Below, piece after piece: positions 1-8,215 of a DNA stretch of 26,137 bases (position 1 is its first letter; the number at the start of each line of letters is the position of its first letter). The translations under genes and the position numbers were made by a program. The notes under the pieces are model-generated. The model was given only the letters and a program-made list of their open reading frames with translations. It was not told the origin of the DNA and ran no database searches. This DNA comes from Methylococcaceae bacterium (lineage in GTDB: Bacteria; Pseudomonadota; Gammaproteobacteria; Methylococcales; Methylomonadaceae): contig JAKIVF010000041.1 in NCBI GenBank assembly GCA_021647145.1, positions 1 through 26,137 of the forward strand. The letters run 5' to 3'.

Positions 1-5
1 TCGCC

Positions 6-72
6 ATTCCCGAAGTCTTTTATCGGGAATCTATTATTGTTTGTTAGATTCCTGCTAAGAGAATGCAGGAAT
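6..72. repeat. Palindromic intergenic repeat (two hairpins)
   Basis: Two consecutive perfect 8-bp hairpins are visible: ATTCCCGA at 6-13 pairs with TCGGGAAT at 23-30, and ATTCCTGC at 48-55 pairs with GCAGGAAT at 65-72. The inner edges also pair (ATCTA at 29-33 with TAGAT at 45-49), so the whole unit can fold into a cruciform-like structure. This layout resembles the ATTCCCGC-type intergenic palindromes common in proteobacterial genomes, which may be MITE-derived. It may continue beyond the left edge. The family assignment is inference; the pairing is seen directly. Confidence 0.6.
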
Positions 73-80
73 GACAGGGT

Positions 81-833
81 GTTTAGTAGGGTGCTTTTAA
101 AGTGGCTGAGACTCATGGGTAATCAGGTAAACCTTTAAGAAGTCTAAATATAGTATTTAACAGTGTGGTTATTTAAAGTGTCTCTATTTAAAGACACTGA
201 TAGACTAATATTCTTTACCTTTATAACTATTCCTGAAAATAATTTATTATTTATCTTAGCTATTTTTTTTATGAAAAATATATAACTAGTTGATATATAT
301 CCGTTAAGATGTAATTATGAATTCAGGGTGCGTAATGATTTTTTTTAAAGAGGTTAAAAAAGCTTTTTTAGTTAAAAGAAAAAAATCATATCAAACCTGT
401 ACAAAAGCTGAATATAATAATTTTTTATTAATTTATTCATCGTCTTTCAATAATTTTTTTATAAAAGTCTCAAATTAGCAACAAATTTTTCAGGAAAAAG
501 TGTTTTTCTAATTTCTACTCATTTATATCTAGTGATATGGTTATTACTGCACAGGACAATATTTCATAATTTCAAAGAGTTAATTATCAATTCTTGGGTT
601 ATGATGTAGTTTTGGCTGTTAGCTTAAACCCTCAGCTTCAAAAGGGAGCATTGATGCAGGGTATGGTTTTGCAAGTAATTTCATCTATACAATTGTATTT
701 GATGCGTTTGTATTTTCTCTTGATTTTGATAGGAAATGCAGAGCCTATTCAACTTGGAGGTATTCATCTAATATTATTAATAATCAATCATATGGTTTTA
801 CTAGAGAAGGGTGCTGATTTCTAATAATGTCTT
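81..833. other. AT-rich stretch without a recognisable intact gene
   Basis: Long A/T runs and frequent stops in all frames up to about 590. From 623 to 817 one plus-strand frame is open for about 64 codons without a credible start; its conceptual translation (aromatic- and Ser/Asn-rich, containing AGYGFASNF and STWRYSSN) has an outer-membrane beta-strand flavour but matches no family I can name. A neighbouring frame continues to 824. This could be the decayed tail of an outer-membrane protein gene, or chance. No RNA gene or clear promoter was recognised. Confidence 0.3.
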
Positions 834-1324
834 TTACAAACAAGGCTGAGTCCCATATTGTTCGATATTCCCCCAAAATAAAATTGCTGCCACCGGCCTT
901 TTGATTGAACAAGTATTAGTTAAAGACAAAATAGCTTTAGCTTCTTTACTTTTCCAGCGAATTTCTGAACCACAAAGACGTTGTTTAATCAATGTCCTGC
1001 AATCGGCCTCGGTGACGCCTAGTTCTATGGGTAATTGTTTTTTATTTATGTTGCATAATCCATCAAGTAACAATGGTTAACAAAATAAGTCAATGCCGTG
1101 TCAAGGTCTTCTTTTATCGATTTTGTCAGGCTTGTTTTCTTGGTAAGCCTGTGCATTTCATCAATCATTTTTTCAGCAGCTCCTGAGTCATGCTTGAGTT
1201 GATTACAACGCTTATTTGGCCAAATTCCTCGCTTGGATTTATCCGTTTTTCCTGGATAAGCTGTGTAGGAAACGGTTGGCAGATATTCAGTCACATGAAA
1301 ATTGAGGTGTCTTTTAATATACAA
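834..1324 (-). pseudogene. ISKra4-family transposase, C-terminal fragment, frameshifted
   Basis: Two overlapping minus-strand frames read as consecutive parts of one protein. The upstream piece (1324 to 1046) contains FHVTEYLPTVSYTAYPGK, RCNQLKHDSGAAEKMIDEM and EDLDTALTYFVNH; the downstream piece (to 834) contains LPIELGVTEADCRTLIKQRL followed by RWKSKEAKAILSL and ends FWGNIEQYG. This order matches the C-terminal DDE half of ISKra4 transposases, including the IGSGVTEAACK-like block that carries the catalytic Glu. A frameshift near 1050-1070 separates the parts, and the N-terminal half is missing: only 20 bases separate the fragment from the end of the chemotaxis gene. It is therefore a dead remnant. 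Family recognised from remembered motifs; no terminal repeats were identified. Confidence 0.75.
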
Positions 1325-1344
1325 GAGAGGTGATTAATTATTAG

Positions 1345-3057
1345 TTACCTTACCTGGAATCTAGCAACAAGATCTTGAAGACCCATAGCCAACCGTGACA
1401 AGTCCACACTTGCAATAGAAGTTTGCTTTGCACCTATTGCTGTCTGTTCAGTCATTGTGTTGATCTGCGATACATTTTTGCTGATCTCACCCACCACGAC
1501 ACTCTGCTCTTCGGCAGTACTAGAAACTTGAATACTCATATCGTTAATCCGGCTAATGGCTTCTGTGATGGTAGACAGAGCTTCCCCTGTTTTTGATGCC
1601 TGCTCACTTGCACTATATGCCTTATCCTTACTATGATTCATGGCTGCTACCGCCTGGCGAGAGCCGCTCTGGAGCTTCTCAATCATTTGGTTGATCTCTT
1701 CAGTAGACGCTTGAGTCTTGCTGGCAAGGTTACGCACTTCATCGGCGACTACGGCAAAGCCACGACCCTGCTCACCAGCACGTGCTGCTTCGATGGCCGC
1801 ATTCAGTGCTAGTAAATTTGTTTGTTCGGCAATTCCTTTGATTACATCAAGCACGGAACCAATTTCATCACTGTGTTGTTCCAGTTGCTGGATAACACTG
1901 GAGGCACTTTCAACCTCTCCGGCAAGTTGCTGTATCTGCCCGATGGTTTCTGTCATTGCTTGCAGTCCTATTGTCGTTAGATTATTTACTTCGGTTGCTG
2001 CAGTGGCTGTACTTAAGGTATGGGAAGCAACATCCTGAATGGTGGTACTCATTTCTGACATGGCAGTTTCTAACTGATTGGTTTCAGCCAATTGCTGATC
2101 AACTGCTTGGGTGGTTTTTTCAGTGATGACGGATGTTTCTTCCGCCGTAGTTGCCAGCTGAGATGTAGTATCAACGACCTGGTTTATGCTCGCTTGGAAT
2201 TTCTCCAGTAAGGAGTTAAAACTATTAACCAATTGATTCATTTCTGGACCACTATAATTATCTAGGCGTTTTGCTAAGTTCAACCTACCATTATCTAAAT
2301 TAAGTGATTTTAAACCAGTAATAATCTCACTCAATGGCCGAAAGATCATTCCAATAATAAGCCAAATAATTATAGTCGTAATTATAATCGTTAATATCTG
2401 TAAAAAAACGGAAAAATGTAACCAAAAATCTGAAGCATTACTGGCTTCATCTAGAAAATTTGAAGTTCGTCTATCTAATTCATCAAAAAAACGGCCCACA
2501 GGGGACATGATTTTTACTACTTCTTTATGATAGTTATCATCAAACAATATTCGTAATGAAAAGTGTTTTAATGATTCGTCTAAAAGAGGCACAAATGGAC
2601 CTTTAACAAACATTCCCTGTCGAATGCTCTCCATTGCCTGCGTTTCGGTTTTAATGAGATCGTTTGATGCTGCACTAGCTTGAGATAACAATTCGAACTC
2701 TTTATCAGAAAATTTTAACTCACGCATGATTTCGAGTTGCGCTTTGTTCTGGTTAGGATAAAGCTCTCTATTGACAGAATCAGGGCGTGGGGTTTTACCA
2801 TTTCGCCAGTTAACTATATCAAAATACTTATTCCAATATCTTTGCTCTCCCGTTGCAACATAGGTTCTGGCTAAGCGCGTTAAATCCATTGAGGTCTGAC
2901 GAAACTCATCTGCAAGTACAAATGACAAATAACGCGCCTTCCCAGCTTCTAACTGCGTTTCATTTTTAAACACCGCTTGGATTTCGCTCATTATACCCGA
3001 GAGTATAAAAAAAACAGCTAAACCTAATATACTAAGTATTCGCGTTTTTATATTCAT
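1345..3057 (-). CDS. Methyl-accepting chemotaxis protein
   Basis: A 570-residue transmembrane chemoreceptor that would signal ligand binding to CheA/CheW. One membrane segment lies at about residues 7-25, followed by a periplasmic sensor region of about 185 residues with no domain I can name, a second membrane segment at about 215-240, a HAMP linker, and the coiled-coil signalling domain. The almost invariant hairpin tip IAEQTNLLALNAAIEAARAG is present at about 405-425, followed by GFAVVADEVRNLA. The start has a good ribosome site (GAGAGGAAA) 8 bases upstream. It stands alone: no che or other chemotaxis genes are nearby, and its 3' end abuts a transposase remnant. Length and architecture are normal and no lesion is visible. 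The ligand cannot be predicted. Confidence 0.95.
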   Translation of the reverse strand: MNIKTRILSILGLAVFFILSGIMSEIQAVFKNETQLEAGKARYLSFVLADEFRQTSMDLTRLARTYVATGEQRYWNKYFDIVNWRNGKTPRPDSVNRELYPNQNKAQLEIMRELKFSDKEFELLSQASAASNDLIKTETQAMESIRQGMFVKGPFVPLLDESLKHFSLRILFDDNYHKEVVKIMSPVGRFFDELDRRTSNFLDEASNASDFWLHFSVFLQILTIIITTIIIWLIIGMIFRPLSEIITGLKSLNLDNGRLNLAKRLDNYSGPEMNQLVNSFNSLLEKFQASINQVVDTTSQLATTAEETSVITEKTTQAVDQQLAETNQLETAMSEMSTTIQDVASHTLSTATAATEVNNLTTIGLQAMTETIGQIQQLAGEVESASSVIQQLEQHSDEIGSVLDVIKGIAEQTNLLALNAAIEAARAGEQGRGFAVVADEVRNLASKTQASTEEINQMIEKLQSGSRQAVAAMNHSKDKAYSASEQASKTGEALSTITEAISRINDMSIQVSSTAEEQSVVVGEISKNVSQINTMTEQTAIGAKQTSIASVDLSRLAMGLQDLVARFQVR

Positions 3058-3704
3058 CCTGTATATTTCCTCTCATGATTTTGATTTTTTAGACTCATTT
3101 TAGTAATGGACTATTAATTTACCTTTCTTAGAGTATAGTAGATATTTTTGTAAATATTGTATCTGACTAATAAGCAGAAAAAGGTTCATATTACCGTGTT
3201 GAATGTAAAAAATTACGCTAAAGAAATCATTGAAAAAGACTAAAAAAGGGGGTTATAAAAAATACTGAAAGAGAATAAAGAAAATCTATAAGTAGATTAA
3301 TTCTACTTTTTTATATTATTTTAAAGCCATATGAGTACGTCTAGCATTAGCCCTCTCCAATTAGGGCTAATTCGTTCTCATTCTGTACCTTATGTCAGGT
3401 AAGGATTTTTAGAGTTATTTGTAATTTTCAAATAATCTAAAACAACTCTAGTATTTTTATTTAACTGCCTCATTTTTTTGAAATTCCTTTTACTGTTTCC
3501 CATTTAATGAGGCCAATAACAAATCGTCTGATCCGAGTCATGTTTTCAGATCCATTCCTCGTATGATGTGAGCTAGACCAAGCCGGACACAAAATATAAA
3601 GTAACCTAAAAGGATAAATGTGTCTAAAAATGAATAATCCAAGTAAAATATTTTTTATATAACTTGTTTTCTCATAGAATTGGTGCCTTAAAATCGTAAC
3701 ATAC
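3058..3704. other. 650-base gap with hairpins and a possible transposase tail
   Basis: Two inverted repeats stand out. ATTAGCCCT (3346-3354) pairs perfectly with AGGGCTAAT (3363-3371) around an 8-base loop. Then TAGAGTT (3410-3416) pairs with AACTCTA (3444-3450), enclosing ATTTG/CAAAT, and is followed by a T-rich tract. On the minus strand, 3607 to 3470 reads as a peptide containing SSHHTRNGSENMTRIRRF and VIGLIK, which resembles the C-terminal end of a DDE transposase, but it is too short to place. No intact gene was found. The promoter for the downstream H4MPT cluster presumably lies here, but I could not single one out. Confidence 0.4.
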
Positions 3705-4769
3705 TTGATTATTGCAAATTCTGGGCGAATGATTGCCCAGATGATAGTTAATGCAGGATATAGTGTTGTTGTCATTGATTGTTTTTCTGATACAGACACA
3801 CAAGCACTAGCTTTAGAATGTATAAAGGTTAATAGTTTAGCCCTAGAGCATATAAAACCAGCGGTTAGTATTTTAACATCCAGATATAAATTATCATTTG
3901 CAATAACTGGTAGTGGGTTTGAACGGTACCTTTCTAGTCTAAAATACCTTTACCAAAAGCTGAAAGTTCTTGGTAATCCACCTAATGTTTTTTTTTCAGT
4001 TCAAAATAAAACTCATTTTTTTTCTACATTAAAATGGCTAAAAATTTCATATCCAGAAACTTCTTTTCAAATACCTAAATTAAATGAGGGTTGGTTAGTA
4101 AAACCTATGAAAGGAGAAGGGGGGGTAGGTGTTAAGAAATTTAAGGGATCTAACAGGAATAATAATAACTGTTATTGGCAGCGTTATATAAATGGTATTC
4201 CTTTATCGGCTCTATTTATAGCAAATGGTTTTAGTTTTATAATTTGTGGTTTTCATAAACAGCTAGTTGTTAGTATTAATGATAATGAGTTCATTTTTTC
4301 TGGGCTTATAAGTTATCCAGAATTAGATGGCGAAATTAAGATGCGACTAAATAACTGGGTTTCCAGTTTAGTAAATGAGTTTGGTCTGATAGGGTTAAAT
4401 TCTGTTGATTTTATATTAGAAAATAATCAATGTTATGTTTTAGAAGTCAATCCCAGACCATCTGCCAGTATGCAATTGTATGATGCTAATTTAATTATCG
4501 GACATATTAATAGTTGTTTAAATAAGTTGCTGGATATAACAATAAATCTGAAGGAATATTGCGCTTATCAGATTGTTTTTGCTGAAACAAATTTGATAAT
4601 AAAAAAAAATATTCAATGGCCTAAATGGACAGCAGACATTCCACACGAAGGGGTATTAATTAACACAGGAATGCCAATTTGCAGTATCATTGCTCGCGGA
4701 AAAAGCGAACAGCAGGTTTTAGACAAGTTGCTGTTAAAGCAACAATTAGTTAAAAAACTTATAAAATAA
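3705..4769 (+). CDS. ATP-grasp protein of the H4MPT cluster (COG2232-like)
   Basis: An ATP-grasp carbon-nitrogen ligase-like protein of about 354 residues. The N-terminal part (IIANSGRMIAQ) is a Rossmann-like pre-ATP-grasp domain. GWLVKPMKGEGGVGVKKF at about 129-146 is the ATP-binding Lys and glycine-rich loop, and SVDFILENNQCYVLEVNPRP at about 235-255 carries the Asp, Glu and Asn metal ligands. Family members of this type sit beside mch in methylotrophs (by my recollection ORF17 of Methylobacterium) and are thought to act in H4MPT or methylofuran synthesis; substrate unknown. It ends 11 bases before mch, so probably in one operon. The start is uncertain: TTG at 3705 fits the expected N-terminus, there is no good ribosome site, and an in-frame stop lies at 3675. 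The gene is visibly more AT-rich than mch. Confidence 0.85.
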   Translation: MIIANSGRMIAQMIVNAGYSVVVIDCFSDTDTQALALECIKVNSLALEHIKPAVSILTSRYKLSFAITGSGFERYLSSLKYLYQKLKVLGNPPNVFFSVQNKTHFFSTLKWLKISYPETSFQIPKLNEGWLVKPMKGEGGVGVKKFKGSNRNNNNCYWQRYINGIPLSALFIANGFSFIICGFHKQLVVSINDNEFIFSGLISYPELDGEIKMRLNNWVSSLVNEFGLIGLNSVDFILENNQCYVLEVNPRPSASMQLYDANLIIGHINSCLNKLLDITINLKEYCAYQIVFAETNLIIKKNIQWPKWTADIPHEGVLINTGMPICSIIARGKSEQQVLDKLLLKQQLVKKLIK

Positions 4770-4780
4770 GGTGGCATAAC

Positions 4781-5764
4781 ATGCAATACTCAGCGAGTGT
4801 TAATAAATTAACTCAGCCTTTAGTACAAGATCTGATTGATAATGCTGATAAATATAGATTAGGGATACAAAAACTAGGAAATGGCTGTACTATTATTGAT
4901 GCAGGTATTAATGCACCTGGGGGATTAGAAGCTGGACGTATTATTACTGAGATTTGTATGGGGGGAATGGGAACAGTCACGCTTTCACAAAGTTCCTATA
5001 CCGATAACTGGCCCTTAACGATTAATGTGCATTCGACCAATCCAGTTTTAGCTTGTTTAGGTAGTCAATATGCTGGCTGGAGTATGTCTCATGAAAAGTA
5101 TTATGCGTTGGGTTCAGGCCCTGCACGAGCAATGGCAAGGAAAGAAAAAGACGGTGCTGATGTGCCTGTAGAAGAATTATATAAAGAATTAGATTATTCT
5201 GATAGTGCTGACTCTACCGCGTTAGTTATAGAAAATGACAAAGTTCCCCCTGTAGAAATTATAGAAAAAGTTGCCTCTGCTTGTGGTGTGTCAGCAGATA
5301 AATTAACTATTATAGTGACTCCAACGAGTAGTTTGGCAGGTGCAGTGCAAGTTGTTGGTCGAGTGCTTGAAGTGGCAATGCACAAAGCACATGAGTTGCA
5401 TTTTCCACTAGAAAATATTGTTGATGGGAGTGGAAGTGCACCAGTTTGTCCACCACATCCTGATTTTGTTAAGGCAATGGGACGTACCAATGATGCAATT
5501 TTATTTGCTGGACAAGTTCATATTTTTGTAAAAGGCAGTGATGAGGCCGCTGAAAAATTAGCAAAAGAGTTACCAAGCTCAACATCAAAAGACTATGGGA
5601 AACCTTTTGCAGAAATTTTCAAAGCTTATGAATATGATTTCTTTAAAGTTGATGGTATGTTGTTTAGCCCTGCAAGTGTGATTGTTACAGCTGTTGAATC
5701 AGGTAAGAGCTTTCGTGCAGGAAAGTTGGATAATGCATTGTTAGATCAATCATTTGGTACATAA
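4781..5764 (+). CDS. mch: Methenyltetrahydromethanopterin cyclohydrolase
   Basis: Mch hydrolyses methenyl-H4MPT to formyl-H4MPT in the cytoplasm, the third step of H4MPT-linked formaldehyde oxidation. The 327-residue product has the family's usual length (about 320) and familiar blocks: GLEAGRIITEICMGGMGTVT near the N-terminus, the region from INVHSTNPVLACLGSQYAGW to ALGSGPARAMARKEK in the middle, and GSGSAPVCPPHPDFVKAMGR at about 217-236. The C-terminal VDGMLFSPASVIVT is also typical. A strong ribosome site (AAGGTGG) precedes the ATG. It lies between the ATP-grasp gene upstream and the RimK-like ligase 6 bases downstream, the order known for methylotroph H4MPT clusters. No lesion is visible. 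Confidence 0.97.
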   Translation: MQYSASVNKLTQPLVQDLIDNADKYRLGIQKLGNGCTIIDAGINAPGGLEAGRIITEICMGGMGTVTLSQSSYTDNWPLTINVHSTNPVLACLGSQYAGWSMSHEKYYALGSGPARAMARKEKDGADVPVEELYKELDYSDSADSTALVIENDKVPPVEIIEKVASACGVSADKLTIIVTPTSSLAGAVQVVGRVLEVAMHKAHELHFPLENIVDGSGSAPVCPPHPDFVKAMGRTNDAILFAGQVHIFVKGSDEAAEKLAKELPSSTSKDYGKPFAEIFKAYEYDFFKVDGMLFSPASVIVTAVESGKSFRAGKLDNALLDQSFGT

Positions 5765-5770
5765 TAATCT

Positions 5771-6694
5771 GTGAGACGCATAGCAATTTTTACTGATGAC
5801 CCTGGTTGGCATGGTAAACAGTTGTGTTTGGCTTTTGCTAATAGAGGTTTTACTGGTGTCTATGTTTCTTTGACAGAATGTCGTATTAAACTGGATGCGA
5901 GCAAATTCCCTATTCAAATACCTGGATTTGAATCAGAGCTACCTGATGCAGTTTTTATTAGAGGTGTGCCAGGTGGTTCTTTGCAGGAAGTGGTTTTTTA
6001 TCTGGATATATTACATGCGTTAAAAATTTTAGGTATTCCGGTATATAACGATGGCTACTCAATAGAAAAAAGTGTAGACAAGGGGATGACAAGTTTTTTG
6101 CTTAATAATGCAGGTTTAAATACGCCTTTAACCTGGGTGCTTAAAGATAGATTAGAGGCAATGGTTATCGCGGAACAGGAATTAGCACTAGGTCATCAGT
6201 TGATTAGTAAGCCTTTGTTTGGATCGCAAGGAGAAGGAGTCAGGCGACTTGAGAAAACTACGGATTTATTTTGGCTAACCAGTAGTAATGGTATCTTTTA
6301 TTTGCAACGTTTTGTGGAATGTGAAGGGCAGGGTTATTCAGATATTCGTGTCTTTGTTGTGTACGGGAAAGTTATTGCTGCAATGCGACGATGTGGTAAA
6401 TCATGGTTAAATAATGTGGCACGTGGCGCAAATTGTGAAGCATTAGAATTAGATGAAGAATTAAACACTCTGGCCATTCAGGCAACCAAAGCCTTATCAA
6501 TGGATTATGCTGGAGTTGATATTATTAAAGATAAGAATGGGCAATACAGTATTATTGAAGTGAATAGTATCCCTGCATGGAAAGGCTTGGAAACAGTTTG
6601 TAAATATAATATTGCCGAAATTTTAGTAGATGATTTAATTGGGCGATATTTAAATAATAATAACACTACTTTAAAAATAGCCACGCTATGTTAA
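5771..6694 (+). CDS. RimK-like ATP-grasp ligase of the H4MPT cluster (ORF5-like)
   Basis: A 307-residue ATP-grasp protein of the RimK/glutamate-ligase group. LISKPLFGSQGEGVRRL at about 144-160 is the ATP-binding Lys and glycine loop; YLQRFVECEGQGYSDIRVFV and YAGVDIIKDK...SIIEVNSIPAWKG at about 238-268 supply the nucleotide and Mg ligands. In archaea the related MptN adds alpha-glutamate to H4MPT, so a glutamate ligase acting on H4MPT or methylofuran is a reasonable inference; the substrate is not shown by the sequence. It corresponds to the gene called orf5 next to mch in methylotrophs. The start is GTG at 5771, 6 bases after mch, with no strong ribosome site, suggesting translational coupling. 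The stop overlaps the next start by 7 bases. Confidence 0.88.
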   Translation: MRRIAIFTDDPGWHGKQLCLAFANRGFTGVYVSLTECRIKLDASKFPIQIPGFESELPDAVFIRGVPGGSLQEVVFYLDILHALKILGIPVYNDGYSIEKSVDKGMTSFLLNNAGLNTPLTWVLKDRLEAMVIAEQELALGHQLISKPLFGSQGEGVRRLEKTTDLFWLTSSNGIFYLQRFVECEGQGYSDIRVFVVYGKVIAAMRRCGKSWLNNVARGANCEALELDEELNTLAIQATKALSMDYAGVDIIKDKNGQYSIIEVNSIPAWKGLETVCKYNIAEILVDDLIGRYLNNNNTTLKIATLC

Positions 6695-7548
6695 ATCGAG
6701 AGCAAATGATAGATGCTTATAAAAAAGCATGTATTTGTGATGTGGAAGCATTTAAACCAGGAAATGTTAGTGTTTACAATGCTGGGCATGATATGAGTGT
6801 TGCTGATTTTCTACTCAGTGCAGAAGTTAGTGCTGAACCGATCACTAACCCTGATTATTCTTTAGGTGAAAAAATATTTCATGCGGTTAAAGCAACAAGA
6901 GACGCGGTTGGGTGTAATACAAATTTAGGTATTCTTTTACTTTGTGCGCCAGTGATTCAAGCTGGGCAACAAGTGGAAGAAAGGCAAAGTTTGCTCGAAG
7001 CCTTACGTTATGTTTTAGAAAATACTTCAATTAAAGATGCTGATTGGGTTTTTAAAGCGATTTCCTTGGCAAGCCCAGGGGGGTTAGGAGAATCAGCGGA
7101 TCAGGATGTAAGTGAGCGTGCTAATGTTACCTTATTTCAGGCAATGGAAATCGCGCAAAATAAAGATAGAATTGCAAAACAATATGTAACATATTATAAA
7201 GATATTTTTAATTTTTCAATTTTAAGGTACAATGATGGACTAAATCGTTTCGGAAATCAGGAATGGGCAGCAGTCTTTGTTTTTACAGGACTTTTAAGTA
7301 AATTTCCTGATAGTCATATAGAACGAAAATATGGAAATGAGCATTCAGGATGGGTGCTTAAGAAAATTATTGCAGTCGACGATGCTTTGATAAATACACA
7401 GGATCCTGAACAGTTAGTACCTATGCTACATGAAGTGGATAGGGAGTTTAAGGAAAAGGGTATCAATCCAGGCACTACGGCCGACCTGACGGTGGCGACA
7501 GTATTTGTAGTAATGATGGAAGCATTTTCTGTTAGGTGTACTAGATAA
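6688..7548 (+). CDS. CitG-like protein of the H4MPT cluster (ORF7-like, COG1767)
   Basis: A 286-residue all-helical protein related to triphosphoribosyl-dephospho-CoA synthase (CitG/MdcB). The N-terminal signature KPGNVSVYNAGHDMSVADF is clear at about 20-38, followed by VGCNTNLGILLLCAPV at about 69-84; the C-terminal NPGTTADLTVATVFVVMME is also characteristic. True CitG makes the citrate-lyase prosthetic-group precursor, but no citrate lyase genes are near. In methylotrophs this family (orf7) accompanies mch and orf5 and is needed for, or linked to, H4MPT or methylofuran synthesis; a pyrophosphate-forming transfer on a cofactor intermediate is inference. It overlaps the upstream gene by 7 bases, so it is co-transcribed with it. 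About 85 bases separate it from fae. Confidence 0.87.
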   Translation: MLNREQMIDAYKKACICDVEAFKPGNVSVYNAGHDMSVADFLLSAEVSAEPITNPDYSLGEKIFHAVKATRDAVGCNTNLGILLLCAPVIQAGQQVEERQSLLEALRYVLENTSIKDADWVFKAISLASPGGLGESADQDVSERANVTLFQAMEIAQNKDRIAKQYVTYYKDIFNFSILRYNDGLNRFGNQEWAAVFVFTGLLSKFPDSHIERKYGNEHSGWVLKKIIAVDDALINTQDPEQLVPMLHEVDREFKEKGINPGTTADLTVATVFVVMMEAFSVRCTR

Positions 7549-7633
7549 TGCATTCAAGGATAGGTAAACTTACTTGGTTTGGCATATTTAATGTCAATTA
7601 ATACTTCACTTTTTTACAATAGGATCTAGCTAA

Positions 7634-8149
7634 ATGGCTAAAATTAATAACTTACGCGTAGGCGAATCTTTAAATGGCGACGGAAACGAAGTTGCTCATA
7701 TTGACTTAATGATTGGGCCTCGTGGTTCAGCAGCAGAATCTGCTTTCGCTAACTGCTTAACAAACAACAAAGATGGTTTTTCAAGTTTATTAGCTGTTGT
7801 TGCTCCAAACCTTTTGGTTAAACCTGCAACTGTTATGTTCAACAAAGTAACAATTAAAGGTTCTAAGCAAGCAGTTCAAATGTTTGGCCCAGCTCAACGT
7901 GGTGTTGCAATGGCTGTTGCTGATTGTGTTGAAGATGGAACAATCCCTGCTGATGAAGCGGATGATTTATTCATTTCTGTTGGTGTTTTCATCCACTGGT
8001 TAGCAGAAGACGATACAGCTATCGAGAAAAACAACTATGATGCTGTTAAAGCATCTATCAAAAATGCAATCGCTGGCACACCAACAGCAGCTGAAGTTGT
8101 TGCTAAGAAAGGTTCTGCAGAGCATCCATTTGCAGCAAACAAAGTATAA
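7634..8149 (+). CDS. fae: Formaldehyde-activating enzyme
   Basis: Fae condenses formaldehyde with H4MPT to methylene-H4MPT in the cytoplasm and is usually one of the most abundant proteins in methylotrophs. The 171-residue product has full family length. The N-terminal GNEVAHIDLMIGPRGSAAE holds the conserved His (residue 22) thought to act as the acid catalyst, and KPATVMFNKVTIKG plus MFGPAQRGVAMAVADCV follow in the usual order. Codon choice is plainer and more regular than in the flanking cofactor genes, as expected for high expression. A ribosome site (AGGAT) lies about 10 bases before the ATG. The 85-base upstream gap and the strong hairpin after the stop suggest its own transcript as well as read-through from orf7. 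Confidence 0.98.
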   Translation: MAKINNLRVGESLNGDGNEVAHIDLMIGPRGSAAESAFANCLTNNKDGFSSLLAVVAPNLLVKPATVMFNKVTIKGSKQAVQMFGPAQRGVAMAVADCVEDGTIPADEADDLFISVGVFIHWLAEDDTAIEKNNYDAVKASIKNAIAGTPTAAEVVAKKGSAEHPFAANKV

Positions 8150-8177
8150 TTAATCTTTAGATTAATTTTTGTTTGAT

Positions 8178-8215
8178 AAATACCCCAGTTAGTTTTTAAC
8201 TGGGGTATTTTTTTG
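8178..8215. terminator. Rho-independent terminator of fae, probably bidirectional
   Basis: AAATACCCCAGTTA (8178-8191) pairs perfectly with TAACTGGGGTATTT (8197-8210) around a 5-base loop, followed on the plus strand by a run of T. This is a textbook terminator 28 bases after the fae stop. The stop codon of the convergent HisA-like gene (complement of 8189-8191) lies inside the left arm, so the same structure can also end the minus-strand transcript. Confidence 0.9.

Noticed and set aside
594..824. 76-codon plus-strand frame rich in Leu and Ile
   Set aside because: No ribosome site and low-complexity composition; a neighbouring frame looks more protein-like, so at most a decayed remnant.
1718..2038. 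106-codon open frame antisense to the chemoreceptor gene
   Set aside because: It mirrors the highly conserved signalling domain on the other strand, has Ser/Ala-rich shadow composition and no ribosome site.
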